Assembly (NCBI GenBank): GCA_029062005.1
Contig: JAIDQZ010000026.1
Coordinates: forward strand, 1 to 64,000
From: Muribaculaceae bacterium
Lineage (GTDB): Bacteria > Bacteroidota > Bacteroidia > Bacteroidales > Muribaculaceae
Length of the DNA: 64,000 nucleotides
Direction: 5' to 3'
This document shows positions 50,326-60,274 of this stretch, piece by piece. The notes under the pieces were generated by a model that was not told the origin of the DNA, made no database searches, and was given only the letters and a program-made list of their open reading frames with translations. Every line of letters begins with the position of its first letter. Position 1 is the stretch's first letter. A program made the translations under genes and the position numbers.

Positions 50326-51759
50326 TTATTTTGAGGGAGTGTAGGTGATGGTCTCAGTTGAGTTGATTGCAACCCTGCGCATATCCTTCAGAGAGGAAAG
50401 GTCTTTAGATGCACGGAGCTGCATGAGTACATTGCCGAGAGCTGTGCACTCAGCCGGTCCAGCTACGACCGGTATGCCGAGACTGTCGGCTGCCATCTGC
50501 ATGAGGTGCTTGTTGCGTGAACCGCCTCCTATCACGTGGAGACGTTTGATTTCCACAGGAGAAAGCTCGCGCAGCCATTCGGTGATCTCGCCGTATCTGT
50601 GAGCGAGGCTTCGGTATACTACCCTTATGTAATCTGCAGGAGTCTCAGGTTTTACCTGTCCGGTCTTCTCGCAATATTCATCGATTGCTTTTGTCATGCT
50701 CACCGGGTTGGCGAATGATGGATCGTCAGGATTCACGATGCTCGGGCAGTCGCTTTCGAGATAAAGGGCAGCCAGTTCAGCTATATCCTGAGGTGCATCC
50801 TTAAATTCCTCTCGGCATCTTTCGAAAAGCCAGAGTCCAGTGATGTTCTTCAGTACCCTTATGGTGCCGTCTACACCGCCTTCGTTGGTGAAGTTATATT
50901 CCAGACTTTTATCGGTAATGATAGGACCCTCGTTCTCAATGCCCAGCAGCGACCATGTGCCGCAGCTGAGATATGCATAATCCTTGTCGGGAGTAGGCAC
51001 GGCAGCCACGGCAGAAGCAGTGTCATGTCCCGCAACTGCCACTACAGGCACTTCTCCAAGTCCTGTAAGGTCGGCAAGACGCGGGATCAGCGTTCCGATA
51101 GTCTCACCCGGCTCGATCATCGGTCCGAATTTGTCGCGTGTCAGTCCTACTTTTGCAAGAAGCACGTCGTCAAGTTCTCCGGTGTTGGGATTAAGAATCT
51201 GCGATGTGGATGCGACAGTGCGTTCGGTGACTGCCTTGCCCGTCAGCATGTAGGAGAGGGCATCAGGAATAAACAGTATCTTATCTGCGTTGTCAAGGAC
51301 TTCCGGATTGTTCCTGCGGATTGTGTCAAGTTGGAAAAGGGTATTGAAATCCATAAACTGGATTCCTGTCTTTGCATACACCTCCTCTTTAGGCATCTCC
51401 TTGCAGAATCTTTCCACTGCTCCTGCAGTGTGGGTGTCGCGGTAGCAGTAGGGAAGGCTCGCAATGCTTCCGTCTTTAAGGAAATACGCCACGTCGCATC
51501 CCCATGTGTCGATGCCTATGCTTTTGAGTGTCGGCTTGTCGCTCATGTCTGCAAGGATGCCGGCACATTTTTTCATCGACTCAATAATATGCTGATATAT
51601 CAGCGGAAGATTCCAATATTGATGGTTGCCGATGGGAAGCATCGGATAATGATAGCGGGCTATTTCCTGCATATCAACCTTTTCTCCATCGAAAGAAGCG
51701 AGTATCGTGCGTCCGGAAGTAGCGCCGAGATCTACGGCAAGATGATAAGACTTAGTCAT
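50326..51759 (-). CDS. rhaB: Rhamnulokinase
   Basis: A FGGY-family kinase that phosphorylates L-rhamnulose. The phosphate-1 motif AVDLGATSGRTILASFD starts at residue 7, with the GIDTWGCDVAYF segment, the catalytic-region GHDTASAVAAVP near 235 and the adenosine motif HVIGGGSRN. At 477 residues it is complete. rhaM stops 9 bases upstream. Confidence 0.95.
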   Translation of the reverse strand: MTKSYHLAVDLGATSGRTILASFDGEKVDMQEIARYHYPMLPIGNHQYWNLPLIYQHIIESMKKCAGILADMSDKPTLKSIGIDTWGCDVAYFLKDGSIASLPYCYRDTHTAGAVERFCKEMPKEEVYAKTGIQFMDFNTLFQLDTIRRNNPEVLDNADKILFIPDALSYMLTGKAVTERTVASTSQILNPNTGELDDVLLAKVGLTRDKFGPMIEPGETIGTLIPRLADLTGLGEVPVVAVAGHDTASAVAAVPTPDKDYAYLSCGTWSLLGIENEGPIITDKSLEYNFTNEGGVDGTIRVLKNITGLWLFERCREEFKDAPQDIAELAALYLESDCPSIVNPDDPSFANPVSMTKAIDEYCEKTGQVKPETPADYIRVVYRSLAHRYGEITEWLRELSPVEIKRLHVIGGGSRNKHLMQMAADSLGIPVVAGPAECTALGNVLMQLRASKDLSSLKDMRRVAINSTETITYTPSK

Positions 51760-51768
51760 ATTTCAGGA

Positions 51769-52086
51769 TCAGTCAAGATGGAACACTTCTTTAATAGGCA
51801 CTGTGACGGGTGAATTATCCGGATTTACCTCCATGATGTCAGCCATGAAGTCCCACCATTTGCGTGTGATTTCGTCTGCTGCCTCTGCATCCTGTGAGTT
51901 AGAATCTCCGATCACCTCCTGATATCCGAAAAGAATGTTTGTGTCCTTATCCCAATATATGGAATAGTTGCGCACTCCTGAGTCTGCTATCTGTTTTTTG
52001 AGTTCGGGCCAAAGCTGAGCATGGCGTTTTTCATACTCGGCTTCGTAACCGGGTTTGAGAAACATTTTGAATGCAAATCTTTTCAT
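51769..52086 (-). CDS. rhaM: L-rhamnose mutarotase
   Basis: A 105-residue protein that interconverts the alpha and beta anomers of L-rhamnose. FAFKMFLKPGYEAEYEKRH and the catalytic-region SIYWDKDTNILFGYQE are seen. It heads the operon rhaM-B-A-T-D, with a promoter about 90 bases upstream. No RhaR/RhaS-type regulator gene is found in the window. Confidence 0.93.
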   Translation of the reverse strand: MKRFAFKMFLKPGYEAEYEKRHAQLWPELKKQIADSGVRNYSIYWDKDTNILFGYQEVIGDSNSQDAEAADEITRKWWDFMADIMEVNPDNSPVTVPIKEVFHLD

Positions 52087-52130
52087 GGTGTTTCTGATGA
52101 GTTTTCGTTAGTATGATATGGTTTGTTATT

Positions 52131-52206
52131 AAGAGAAGTATGAATGTGAATAAGCCACAAACCCGCTTCTCTTGCAAAGTTAATAAAATTTATTGAGAAT
52201 ATGCAA
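52131..52206 (-). promoter_or_regulatory. rha operon promoter with an inverted repeat in the leader
   Basis: TAACTTTG (52175-52182) and TTG (52204-52206) are 21 bases apart. Just downstream on the transcript, AAGAGAAG and CTTCTCTT (52131-52138, 52166-52173) form an 8-base inverted repeat, a possible operator or hairpin near the start of transcription. Confidence 0.45.
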
Positions 52207-52275
52207 AAAAAGTGATAAAAATTATAAATTTGTCATGGAGGTATGCATCAGTAGAATGCTCACGGCATAAGCCAT

Positions 52276-54693
52276 TCAATTGAAGAAGAATTCACGGGTT
52301 TCTGTCTGCCCTGCTGTAAGTTTTACCGGAACCGAAGCGCCATTGACATTAAGCGTTATTTCTCCCTCGGCGTTGGGATGAATCCTGACTGTCGATACCT
52401 TGCCGTTGTTCCATTCCAGATCGACTGTGGCACCGCATCTGGTTCTGAGTCCGGTGAAAGATCCGTCGTTCCATTGTGAGGGGAGAGCCGGCAGAAGGGT
52501 TATTGATTTGGGAGTGGACTGTATCAGCATTTCCGCCACGCCGGCAGTGCCGCCGAAGTTTCCGTCGATCTGGAATGGGGAATGCGCGTCAAGAAGATTA
52601 GGATATGTGCCGCCACCTTTCCTCTTGTCGGGTCCATTGTACTTGTCCGGACTCACATATTTCAGCAACCTGCGGTACATGGCATATGCCTTGTCCGCGT
52701 CTGCGAGGCGGGCGAGAAGGTTTACTCGCCATCCGGTGCTCCATCCTGTAGTGTTTTCACCTTTGATCTCAAGTGTCCTGGCAGCGGCAGCGGCGAGTTC
52801 AGGAGTTTCAGAGATGGATATATGGTGTCCGGGATATAGTCCGAAAAGGTGCGATTGATGACGGTGCTGAGGATCCTGCTCCATGAAATCCTCAGCCCAT
52901 TCCTGGAGCTGACCGGCTTTGCCGATCTTATATGGAGCAATTTTAGCCATTGCAGAGTCAATTTCCTTCACGAGTTCATCATCCGTATTCAAAGTCATGG
53001 CAGCCGCCTTGGTGTCTGAAAGGCATTGGCGAATCATGGCGAGGTCTGCGGTTCCTCCGGCAGATGTCGCAGCCGGTTTTCCGTCGTGAGCTATAAAATT
53101 GTTTTCCGGAGATGTGGAAGGCGATGTTATCAGGTTGCCGTCCTTGTCCGCTGTCATCCATCCGAGGCAGAATTCAGCGGCTCCTTTTAGGGTCGGGTAA
53201 TACTCCCTCAGGAAATCAATGTCGCGGGTGAAAAGATAGTGTTCCCATATGTGTGATGCGATCCATGCGCCTCCCATGTTCCAGTTTGCCCATTGAGGAT
53301 CTCCGCTGTTGAGTCCGACAGGATTGGTTATCGCCCATATGTCTGAGTTGTGACCGAGACACCATCCGCGGTCAACTCCGTAGTATTCACGTGCGGTTTC
53401 CCTTCCGGTTGCCGGTAATTGTTTGATAAAGGAGAGAAGAGGCATATGTAGCTCGCTCAGGTTGGTCACTTCTGCCGGCCAGTAATTTTCCTCCACATTT
53501 ATGTTTGTGGTGTAATTTGAGCTCCATGGCGGAAGTAGATACTCGTTCCATAGTCCCTGGAGGTTGGCAGGTACTCCCGGAGTGCGCGAACAGCTTATCA
53601 GAAGATATCTTCCATAATCGAAGTACAGTTCTTCCAGGTCAGGGTCATAAGCAGTGTTGTCATGATAATTTTTCAGCCGTATGTCTGTAGGCATTTCATT
53701 GAGGGTCGGGTCCGATTCCCCCAGATTGATATTCACGCGTGAAAAAAATCCTGCATAGTCGTCGATGTGTCTTTTCAGCAATCGGGTGAATGATTTTTGT
53801 TCTCCGTTGTCAGCTTTTCGGGTTGCGGCAGTCCTGAAGTCGCTGCCATTGATTGCCGGGTTCTTGTCAGCACCGTTAAAGCTTGTGGCTATGGCAGCGA
53901 TAATCATTGTCTCAGTGGCGTCTTTCACCTTTAGGGTGCCGTTTTCTGATGAAAGAATGGAAGCACCCGGTGATATGACGCGGATATCGGTGCGGAAGCT
54001 TATACCTCGGCTCTTGTCATACAGCATCTTCTCATCTTCAGGAGCCTTGACATAACTCGGAAGAGAAGAGTATGAGGCTGTTCCTTCAGCCGTTATTCTA
54101 TTGCCCTCGGAATAAACCTCATAAATTTTTATCGGAGAATCGAAAGAGAGTGCGAAATCTATAGGCGCTTCAGAAGAAATCCTTATTGCCAATATGCTGT
54201 CAGGAGCTGATGCGAAATATTCTGTAGTTATTTCATTGCCTCTCTTAGAGTAAGAAACTTTAGCTGTCGCGTCAGCGATATTAAGCCTTCTTGAATAGTT
54301 TTTAGCCTCGGTCTTGTCAGCGAAGTCAATATATAGGTTGCCTATCGGTTGGTAATTATTTGTGTAATGTCCCTGTACGTTCTTCTGAAGTTTCTGGGCA
54401 AGCTGATAGTCGCCGGCATCGAGGGCTGCCCTTATTTCGGGAATTACTTTATAAGCGCCCGGATTATATACAGCGGTGTCAGGTTCTCCGGTCCAGAAAG
54501 TTATGTCGTTGAGCGATATTCGTTCCTTTGACGGATTTCCGTATATGATGCCTCCTTGTGTGCCGTTGCCGATCACAAAAGTCTCTTCAAAGTATTTGGC
54601 AGGACGATCGAAATATAAGACTGGAGTTGCGGCATATCCGGCAAATCCAGAAAGTGCGAGTGCAATTGAAATTGTCTTATTTAAGAATTTCAT
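52276..54693 (-). CDS. GH95 glycosidase (alpha-L-fucosidase/galactosidase type), secreted
   Basis: A signal peptide ([20 protein letters not shown]) precedes a full GH95 enzyme of 805 residues. The N-terminal [13 protein letters not shown] strand, the (alpha/alpha)6 barrel landmarks [19 protein letters not shown] and [11 protein letters not shown] (general acid Glu region), and [15 protein letters not shown] (catalytic Asp region) are present. Known members remove alpha-1,2-fucose or alpha-L-galactose from glycans. Its gene precedes the rha operon on the same strand with its own 190-base gap, so joint use of deoxy-sugar glycans is possible. Confidence 0.92.
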   Translation of the reverse strand: MKFLNKTISIALALSGFAGYAATPVLYFDRPAKYFEETFVIGNGTQGGIIYGNPSKERISLNDITFWTGEPDTAVYNPGAYKVIPEIRAALDAGDYQLAQKLQKNVQGHYTNNYQPIGNLYIDFADKTEAKNYSRRLNIADATAKVSYSKRGNEITTEYFASAPDSILAIRISSEAPIDFALSFDSPIKIYEVYSEGNRITAEGTASYSSLPSYVKAPEDEKMLYDKSRGISFRTDIRVISPGASILSSENGTLKVKDATETMIIAAIATSFNGADKNPAINGSDFRTAATRKADNGEQKSFTRLLKRHIDDYAGFFSRVNINLGESDPTLNEMPTDIRLKNYHDNTAYDPDLEELYFDYGRYLLISCSRTPGVPANLQGLWNEYLLPPWSSNYTTNINVEENYWPAEVTNLSELHMPLLSFIKQLPATGRETAREYYGVDRGWCLGHNSDIWAITNPVGLNSGDPQWANWNMGGAWIASHIWEHYLFTRDIDFLREYYPTLKGAAEFCLGWMTADKDGNLITSPSTSPENNFIAHDGKPAATSAGGTADLAMIRQCLSDTKAAAMTLNTDDELVKEIDSAMAKIAPYKIGKAGQLQEWAEDFMEQDPQHRHQSHLFGLYPGHHISISETPELAAAAARTLEIKGENTTGWSTGWRVNLLARLADADKAYAMYRRLLKYVSPDKYNGPDKRKGGGTYPNLLDAHSPFQIDGNFGGTAGVAEMLIQSTPKSITLLPALPSQWNDGSFTGLRTRCGATVDLEWNNGKVSTVRIHPNAEGEITLNVNGASVPVKLTAGQTETREFFFN

Positions 54694-54726
54694 AGTCTGT
54701 TTTACTTATGGTGCTTTGTCGAGTTC

Positions 54727-55230
54727 TTATTTTGCTGACTTGACAGCTGCCGGAGTCCAAGACTCAAAGAAACGCGTCACTTTCTCCTTGTCATATCCTT
54801 CGCCTGATTCAAGCAGTGCGGAGTCCTGGGTATGCAGGATATTCCCGTTCTCATCAAGTATAATCAATACTGGAAATCCGAACCTTACCGGATTGCCAAG
54901 TTTCCTGAGTGCGGCAGCAGTAGCCTCCTTGTCTGCATTATCTTCCTCATTACGGGGATTGTAGTTGACATGAATAAACTCATAATTGTCATCGACCAGT
55001 TTTTTCAGCTCCGGGTCAGCATTAACGAATTTTGCAAAACGGATGCACCATTTACACCAGTTTCCACCGAGCTGCGCCACAACATATTTGCCATTTGAGG
55101 CCGCCTTGGATATGGCTTCAGTGATCTGTGTATCCGGGTTGATAGATTCGTCATATATTTTAGCCGGGTTCTGAGCATTGGCGCAAAGAAAAACCATCGA
55201 CAACGCGATTATTGAAAAAAATCTTTTCAT
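54727..55230 (-). CDS. Secreted thioredoxin-like protein
   Basis: A signal peptide (MKRFFSIIALSMVFLCANA) is followed by a thioredoxin fold with active site NWCKWCIRF near residue 57 and the cis-proline region GFPVLIILDENG. Periplasmic proteins of this type reduce or isomerise disulfides, or carry reducing power. The GH95 gene follows after 33 bases, so the two may be co-transcribed. Confidence 0.85.
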   Translation of the reverse strand: MKRFFSIIALSMVFLCANAQNPAKIYDESINPDTQITEAISKAASNGKYVVAQLGGNWCKWCIRFAKFVNADPELKKLVDDNYEFIHVNYNPRNEEDNADKEATAAALRKLGNPVRFGFPVLIILDENGNILHTQDSALLESGEGYDKEKVTRFFESWTPAAVKSAK

Positions 55231-55260
55231 TTGTTTGAATATTTACTGTAGTATTGTAAA

Positions 55261-55482
55261 TTAAAAGTCGTCCATCATGTCGAAATCCTCCTCCTCATCA
55301 TCATAATCGTCGAAAGATTCGTTATTTCTGTCATGCTTATAATTGCCGTAAGAATTAGATGAATACCCATGAAAATCTTTTGATCTTCTAATTGGGGGAA
55401 AATTATTATCGGAATGTTGGCGTTTATCACACAACCAACGGAATAATAAAAATTCACTGATGAAATTCCAGAATTTTTTCAT
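55261..55482 (-). CDS. Small Bacteroidales protein with acidic tail
   Basis: A 73-residue protein with an amphipathic N-terminus (MKKFWNFISEFLLFRWLC) and a very acidic end (DDYDDEEEDFDMMDDF). Similar short proteins with an EFLLFRWL core and acidic tail are familiar from Bacteroidales, without a known role. The ATG at MKKFW was chosen over a TTG three codons upstream. It lies 30 bases ahead of the thioredoxin gene. Confidence 0.6.
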   Translation of the reverse strand: MKKFWNFISEFLLFRWLCDKRQHSDNNFPPIRRSKDFHGYSSNSYGNYKHDRNNESFDDYDDEEEDFDMMDDF

Positions 55483-55793
55483 ATGAAACAATTATACGAA
55501 TTTACAATATATCCAACATTGAAAATTATGTCAAGGTTATAGTAAGGTATTTATCGTTACACCTGACGTTTGCCCTCAGTTTGAACTTGTGCAAAAGATG
55601 AACAAGCTCAATGGCGCTTAAATTCTCCCTACTCGAATATCATTTAACATCGTTATAAGTGAACAATCCTCTTCCTCTTATGGATACTGATTGATTAACT
55701 TAAAATTATCAACTTCTGCCATACCGTCATTATTTTCGGTATTCCAGGACTAATACTGATAATCTTTTCTTCTTCCATATTTATCAGTATGCT
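55483..55793. other. Spacer without an intact gene
   Basis: On the minus strand a stretch near 55640-55745 reads coding-like (DGMAEVDNFKLINQYP, stop, EEEDCSLITMLNDIRVG) but is interrupted and has no plausible full gene. It may be decayed element sequence. Confidence 0.3.
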
Positions 55794-56189
55794 TCAAATC
55801 AAAGCTCTTCTCAATCCTTTACATAAATAGCTATCCCGGCATAAGGAGTGGAGAAGCATTTTGAACCACTCTACATACTCCGGATCATTGCCCTTGCCAA
55901 TTTCAAGAAGCCGTGGGTTTTCATTCATAAAGGTCTTTACCAAAGGCTTTATATCTTCGCCGGTTGTCATTGTTCCTATTGATGTACACCATATTTCATT
56001 CGGGTCGCCGCCAATGACAATTTCCCGATCGGCACAGATATGGTCCTGTGTTGTGATATGACAGCGCAGACTAAGTCCAGAGGGCGCCATGTATGACATC
56101 CAGCGGAGTTTCTGATAACCCAACTTATGAAGTTCGTGCAGAACCTTCATAAGTTCATAAACACCTAAACTATGGAGATGCTGACTCAT
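55794..56189 (-). CDS. Hypothetical protein downstream of the GIY-YIG gene
   Basis: A 131-residue soluble protein with no recognised family. It contains an alpha/beta mix (VYELMKVLHELHKLGYQKLR, then GLSLRCHITTQ) and ends in a helical, Cys-containing segment. It starts 11 bases after the GIY-YIG stop, so the two form an operon. A partner role with the nuclease-like protein is possible. Confidence 0.55.
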   Translation of the reverse strand: MSQHLHSLGVYELMKVLHELHKLGYQKLRWMSYMAPSGLSLRCHITTQDHICADREIVIGGDPNEIWCTSIGTMTTGEDIKPLVKTFMNENPRLLEIGKGNDPEYVEWFKMLLHSLCRDSYLCKGLRRALI

Positions 56190-56200
56190 TCAAAAATATT

Positions 56201-56839
56201 TTATTCTTCGATAGGATAGGTAGCATCGTATATTTCTTGCAGATTTACTCCATTGTAGCTCCAACGTGGTGTCGGCTGCACTCCATATTTGGAATTAAGG
56301 AGTTTGGTCGTAACGGCAGTTAGAGATGTTTCTTCTCCGAGATACTCCACCTTTTTATCGCTGATTACGGTAACTGAAACTGATGGATCTGCATTATATG
56401 TCAATATACTTCCAGTGGGAATACTCATCTGGCTGAAATTAAGCGGAGGACGGTGTTTTGTTGCCTTACTTTTGGACGCTATATCATCAGCATTGAGGTC
56501 ATTGTTCATTTCATCGCTGACCTCAGAAGTAATCTCTTTCTCGTTGAATATTTCAAGAATGGCGATAGCCTGTTCCTTTTTAATTTGGAAAAACTCACGG
56601 TTGACATTCAGACGATTGGGCTCAAATGCTTTATGTAGAGCCTTCTCCAATTTTGCGCAGTTGGAAGCCTTAACTTCGCATGCATACTCCACATCAAACG
56701 GCACTGGCACACCGGTTGTATATAATTCTTTGAGTCGCGCATCAAGTTCAGGTCGGGTTGTCATGCCTATCTTTACGAGTCCGGGCATAGCTCGATTTGA
56801 TAATACATACACAATTCCTATATTATTTTCTTTAGCCAT
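56201..56839 (-). CDS. GIY-YIG (T5orf172-type) protein with DUF4357-like C-terminus
   Basis: Residues about 8-95 match the T5orf172 branch of GIY-YIG nucleases: IVYVLSNRAMPGLVKIGMTT with the K-I-G motif, then LEKALHKAFEP and NREFFQI. Residues about 130-205 resemble DUF4357/RAMA-type domains (IPTGSILTYNADPSVSV, then LNSKYGVQPTPRWSY) seen in restriction-like proteins. Together this suggests a DNA-reading nuclease. It lies outside the defence island proper, with the decayed small gene and promoter upstream. Confidence 0.75.
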   Translation of the reverse strand: MAKENNIGIVYVLSNRAMPGLVKIGMTTRPELDARLKELYTTGVPVPFDVEYACEVKASNCAKLEKALHKAFEPNRLNVNREFFQIKKEQAIAILEIFNEKEITSEVSDEMNNDLNADDIASKSKATKHRPPLNFSQMSIPTGSILTYNADPSVSVTVISDKKVEYLGEETSLTAVTTKLLNSKYGVQPTPRWSYNGVNLQEIYDATYPIEE

Positions 56840-56865
56840 AATTATTTAATCCTTGTATTGTTATG

Positions 56866-57049
56866 CTACTTTACCGGTTTCAATTTCGGATTTGAGGAAT
56901 TGGAAGATATATTGTGTACGAGTTCGTTCTCAATTTGAATGTAGCTGAATAGCAAGTTAATCATGCGTAAATGATCTATATTACGGTTATCGTAACTTGC
57001 CCCATACACATATCGTAGATCCTCAGCCAATCCCGCAATTAGACTGGAG
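56866..57049 (-). pseudogene. Small gene frameshifted just after its start codon
   Basis: A frame of about 60 codons, LIAGLAEDLRYVYGASYDNR, then LRMINLLFSYIQIENELV, runs to a stop before the GIY-YIG gene but has no start in frame. One frame over, an ATG stands exactly at its head and closes after four codons. A single missing base right after that ATG would restore MxSSLIAGL. A consensus promoter lies about 40 bases upstream. The family is not recognised. Confidence 0.5.
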
Positions 57050-57090
57050 TCATTTAAGCGCGGATGTTTTTATTTTCTTTATTTTTATTG

Positions 57091-57121
57091 CAAAGTTAAG
57101 AAAAATTATGGAGATTTCAAA
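57091..57121 (-). promoter_or_regulatory. Promoter of the small gene / GIY-YIG operon
   Basis: TAACTTTG (57091-57098) and TTTG (57118-57121), 19 bases apart on the minus strand. Confidence 0.5.
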
Positions 57122-57256
57122 TGTTTTGAGAGGGATCTTTGAGTTCTTTAGATTATTGGTATAGACTATTTAAGAATGTATGATGTGTTGTGTAGAAGAA
57201 ATGAGAGATCTTAGTGGATATAAGGCTGATGTGTGGTCGGAGTAGGAAGGTGTTTT
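57122..57256. other. Spacer between divergent promoters
   Basis: No gene is seen. The whole gap between the GIY-YIG and SGNH genes is 541 bases and holds the frameshifted small gene and two divergent promoters, listed separately. Confidence 0.4.
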
Positions 57257-57287
57257 TTTGATAATTCAGAAAAATTAGTTAATTTTG
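57257..57287 (+). promoter_or_regulatory. Promoter of the SGNH hydrolase gene
   Basis: TTTG (57257-57260) and TAATTTTG (57280-57287) with a 19-base spacer; a 5' leader of about 85 bases follows. Confidence 0.55.
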
Positions 57288-57380
57288 TGGTGTAAGAATC
57301 ATAGAATGACACGGTGTGGCAGATTTTTAGCAACTGGTGACAAAAAGAATAATTCTTGAGAAACTTAAATCGAATATAAC

Positions 57381-58562
57381 ATGAAAAGATTATTTTTTTC
57401 TTTATTATCATTTGGATGCATATTGGGAGCGACGGCGCAGAATGCAGAAAATGCTTGGACAGGCACATGGGCTACTGCCGTTGAGTTTACCGGTCCCGGC
57501 GATATGCCTAAATCGAGTCTGTCGGGTCGGGCGCTGCGCGAGATCGTTCAGGTATCCATTCCGGGCGATGTATTGCGAATGCAATTCAGCAATATTCACA
57601 GCAAGGAGCCTGTTGAGATAAAATCTGTATTTATTGCGAATGCAGCCGATTCCTGCGACATAGACGTCAAGTCAGCTAAATATCTTACATTCAACGGCAA
57701 GAAATCCGTGACCATAGCTCCCGGCGAAGATATCTATTGCGACGAGATAAAATATAATCTGCAGCCGTTGCAGAAGTTGGCTATAACGGTTAATTACGGC
57801 GATAATACGCCTGTAAACGCTTCTTCTCACAGGGGATCGCGCACCACTTCATATATTATTGACGGAGAGGCAAAGCCCAAGACCAAGTTTACAGATGCTG
57901 AGAAACTGGACCACTGGTATAATATCTCCTGCATCGACGTGCAGACCGAGAAGCCGACTGAATGCATTGCAATTATCGGTAATTCCATTACTGACGGACG
58001 CGGAAGCACGACCAATATGCAGAACCGTTGGCCGGACTTCCTTGCAAAGGCACTTGGCGGCAATGTAGGAGTGCTCAATCTCGGTATAGGTGGAAATGCC
58101 GTAGTTAACGGCGGTCTGAGCGAACCGGCTGTGGTGCGTTTCGACCGTGATGTCCTCGGTCAGACAGGCGTGACTTCTGTGGTGATTTTTGAAGGTGTAA
58201 ACGATATTGGGGGTAAGCGCCCTAATCATCAGGAAATAGTGAATAATATAATCGATGCTTACACTTCTTTCATAGCGAAGAGCAAAGAAGCAGGAAAAAA
58301 GGTTTATCTTGCTACCATCACTCCATATAAGAAAAGCTTTTATGAGGATCATTTCAGCGAAGCTGCGCGGCTCACTCTTAACGATTGGATCCGGGCAAAC
58401 AAGGATGTGGATGGTATTATCGATTTCGATGAAGCCGTCAGAGATCCTCAGAATCCTTCGGCACTGCGTCCTGAGTATTCTGATGACTGGCTGCATCTTA
58501 ATCCTGCCGGCTATGAAGTAATGGGGAATTATGCTGCAAAAGTTTTGAGTAACGGTCTTTGA
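57381..58562 (+). CDS. Secreted SGNH/GDSL hydrolase
   Basis: A signal peptide (MKRLFFSLLSFGCILGATA) precedes an N-terminal beta domain (about 25-190) and an SGNH esterase domain. The catalytic blocks are IIGNSITDGRG (Ser), GIGGNAV (Gly), FEGVNDIGG (Asn) and DDWLHLNPAGYEV (Asp/His). Relatives de-acetylate or de-acylate glycans in the periplasm. The 393-residue length is normal for the two-domain type. Confidence 0.9.
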   Translation: MKRLFFSLLSFGCILGATAQNAENAWTGTWATAVEFTGPGDMPKSSLSGRALREIVQVSIPGDVLRMQFSNIHSKEPVEIKSVFIANAADSCDIDVKSAKYLTFNGKKSVTIAPGEDIYCDEIKYNLQPLQKLAITVNYGDNTPVNASSHRGSRTTSYIIDGEAKPKTKFTDAEKLDHWYNISCIDVQTEKPTECIAIIGNSITDGRGSTTNMQNRWPDFLAKALGGNVGVLNLGIGGNAVVNGGLSEPAVVRFDRDVLGQTGVTSVVIFEGVNDIGGKRPNHQEIVNNIIDAYTSFIAKSKEAGKKVYLATITPYKKSFYEDHFSEAARLTLNDWIRANKDVDGIIDFDEAVRDPQNPSALRPEYSDDWLHLNPAGYEVMGNYAAKVLSNGL

Positions 58563-58582
58563 TCGATGTTCTGCTATTCAGG

Positions 58583-59089
58583 ATGAAGAAGGATAATAGT
58601 GAGGAGTTGTTTCCGGTAGTTGATGAAGCCGGGAATGTGATAGGAAAGGCTACGAGAGGGGAGTGCCATGGGGGAAGTAAGCTTCTTCATCCTGTGGTGC
58701 ATTTGCATGTGTTTGATGCTGAGGGAAGAATATTCCTTCAGCATCGTCCCGCATGGAAGGATATTCAGCCTGATAAATGGGATACTGCTGTAGGAGGTCA
58801 TGTGGATTTCGGGGAGAATGTAGAGGCTGCCCTGCGTCGGGAGGCGCTTGAGGAATTGGGGCTAACCGAATTTACCCCGATCCATGTCAAGAGCTATGTC
58901 TTTGAGTCTGACAGGGAACGGGAATTAGTAAACAGTTTCAAGGCAGTTGTGGATCCTGCCAAGGTGCATCCGAGTGAAGAACTTGATGGTGGCAGATGGT
59001 GGACAGCGGATGAACTTAAGGCTGCCACTTCTCAGTTGACTCCTAATCTGCAGCATGAGCTTGGGCTTTTATCAATGATAAATGATTAA
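58583..59089 (+). CDS. NUDIX hydrolase
   Basis: The NUDIX box is complete, GHVDFGE followed by REALEELGL, near residues 77-99. The N-terminus (EELFPVVDEAGNVIGKATRG) and VVHLHVFDAEGRIFLQHRP resemble the isopentenyl-diphosphate-isomerase-like group. The substrate is unknown. It starts 20 bases after the SGNH stop and may share its transcript; an earlier TTG overlaps that stop codon and was rejected. Confidence 0.88.
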   Translation: MKKDNSEELFPVVDEAGNVIGKATRGECHGGSKLLHPVVHLHVFDAEGRIFLQHRPAWKDIQPDKWDTAVGGHVDFGENVEAALRREALEELGLTEFTPIHVKSYVFESDRERELVNSFKAVVDPAKVHPSEELDGGRWWTADELKAATSQLTPNLQHELGLLSMIND

Positions 59090-59193
59090 ATATCAATGAT
59101 CAATTGAGGTTGTTAAGAATTTGTGTAAATTATTTTGAAGGATGAATTGTCACTAAATACGTGATTTGATAAAATAAGTCTAATTACCTTATC

Positions 59194-60189
59194 ATGAAAT
59201 TCAGCGAAGAGGAAGTATATCTATTAGGGACCGCAATTGCATTGATTGTCTCAGCTTTGATCTGGATTCCTTTTAGCAAACGACAGTTGAGATGGTTCTG
59301 GAGTCACAAGAGCAATAATTCATTCAACGACATAGTTCCAGTATCTGTTTTTGTGTGTCTGGTAAGCGGAATCTTATTTTACTATGTTGTCAGGAAGTTC
59401 CTATGTTATCCATCTGTCATATGGTGCTCAATTATCGGTACTCTGCTGGAATGCATTGCTTTTTATATATATCTTAAGCCAGTCAACCGCCATTATATGG
59501 AAGCAAATCTTCAGTCTTTCAATGCAGATGAAGTGTCTTCCATAAGAGGGAAAGGTGGCTTTATGGTTTATTTTGTAATGGTAGGTATTCTGCTTTTGAA
59601 CAGCAACTTTTGTATGGGTGGTATAGCATTTACCCGTTGGATGATGCCGGATGTGGTCGAGATCAAAAATGGATCTAAAAGAGCGTGGTATGGATATAAG
59701 GTGAATGAATATTACGGATTGCCATTTGAAAGAGGAATGCATCCGGGAGGAAGTTATATTCACAATCTTTCAAATGATACCGTATATCGATTAGTGATAA
59801 ATTATGGTTATCCCGGTGAAGAACTGTATAATTTTTATTCAGTTCAGGGGAAATATGCTCCCGGATCCTTTTCAAGACTGCCGAGCCGGACACCACACGT
59901 CATGGACACTATAGCCCCCATTATGCCACCTTCGCATGGCAGAAATGGAAGATATCGCACACAGAGGATTTATCTGACAGATTTTGAACATATGTGGGAT
60001 TTTAAGATGGTGAAAATGCGGAAATTCGGTCTCCTTCGCAATAAACAGGTTGATTCAATTAAGGAAGACCGCAATCATCTAATCAGGGAAAGTCATGAAA
60101 TGTATAGGGCATACAAGCAAATAGATTCGTTGCCATACTCACGGCTTCGCCCTATTCCTGAAAGAATAAGCAATATTAGCCATGAGTAG
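59194..60189 (+). CDS. Membrane protein of unknown function
   Basis: A 331-residue protein with four predicted spans in the first 150 residues (for example LLGTAIALIVSALIWIPF and VPVSVFVCLVSGILFYYV). A soluble C-terminal half follows, rich in Tyr and Arg (GYKVNEYYGLPFERGMHPGG). No family is recognised. Codon style matches the chromosomal neighbours. It is not obviously tied to adjacent genes. Confidence 0.6.
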   Translation: MKFSEEEVYLLGTAIALIVSALIWIPFSKRQLRWFWSHKSNNSFNDIVPVSVFVCLVSGILFYYVVRKFLCYPSVIWCSIIGTLLECIAFYIYLKPVNRHYMEANLQSFNADEVSSIRGKGGFMVYFVMVGILLLNSNFCMGGIAFTRWMMPDVVEIKNGSKRAWYGYKVNEYYGLPFERGMHPGGSYIHNLSNDTVYRLVINYGYPGEELYNFYSVQGKYAPGSFSRLPSRTPHVMDTIAPIMPPSHGRNGRYRTQRIYLTDFEHMWDFKMVKMRKFGLLRNKQVDSIKEDRNHLIRESHEMYRAYKQIDSLPYSRLRPIPERISNISHE

Positions 60190-60274
60190 TGTAAGATTAA
60201 ATTAAAGAAAGATAAGTTTAATCTTTTAAACTTTAACTTGAGCTAAAATTGAGTGTTAATTTGCATATTGAGAT

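Noticed and set aside
51025-51813. A 262-residue plus-strand ORF
   Set aside because: It is the reverse of rhaB and the end of rhaM; Cys- and His-rich shadow composition.
55640-55745. A coding-like stretch resembling a VirE-type N-terminus
   Set aside because: It is interrupted by a stop, is under 40 residues and the resemblance is too vague to name.
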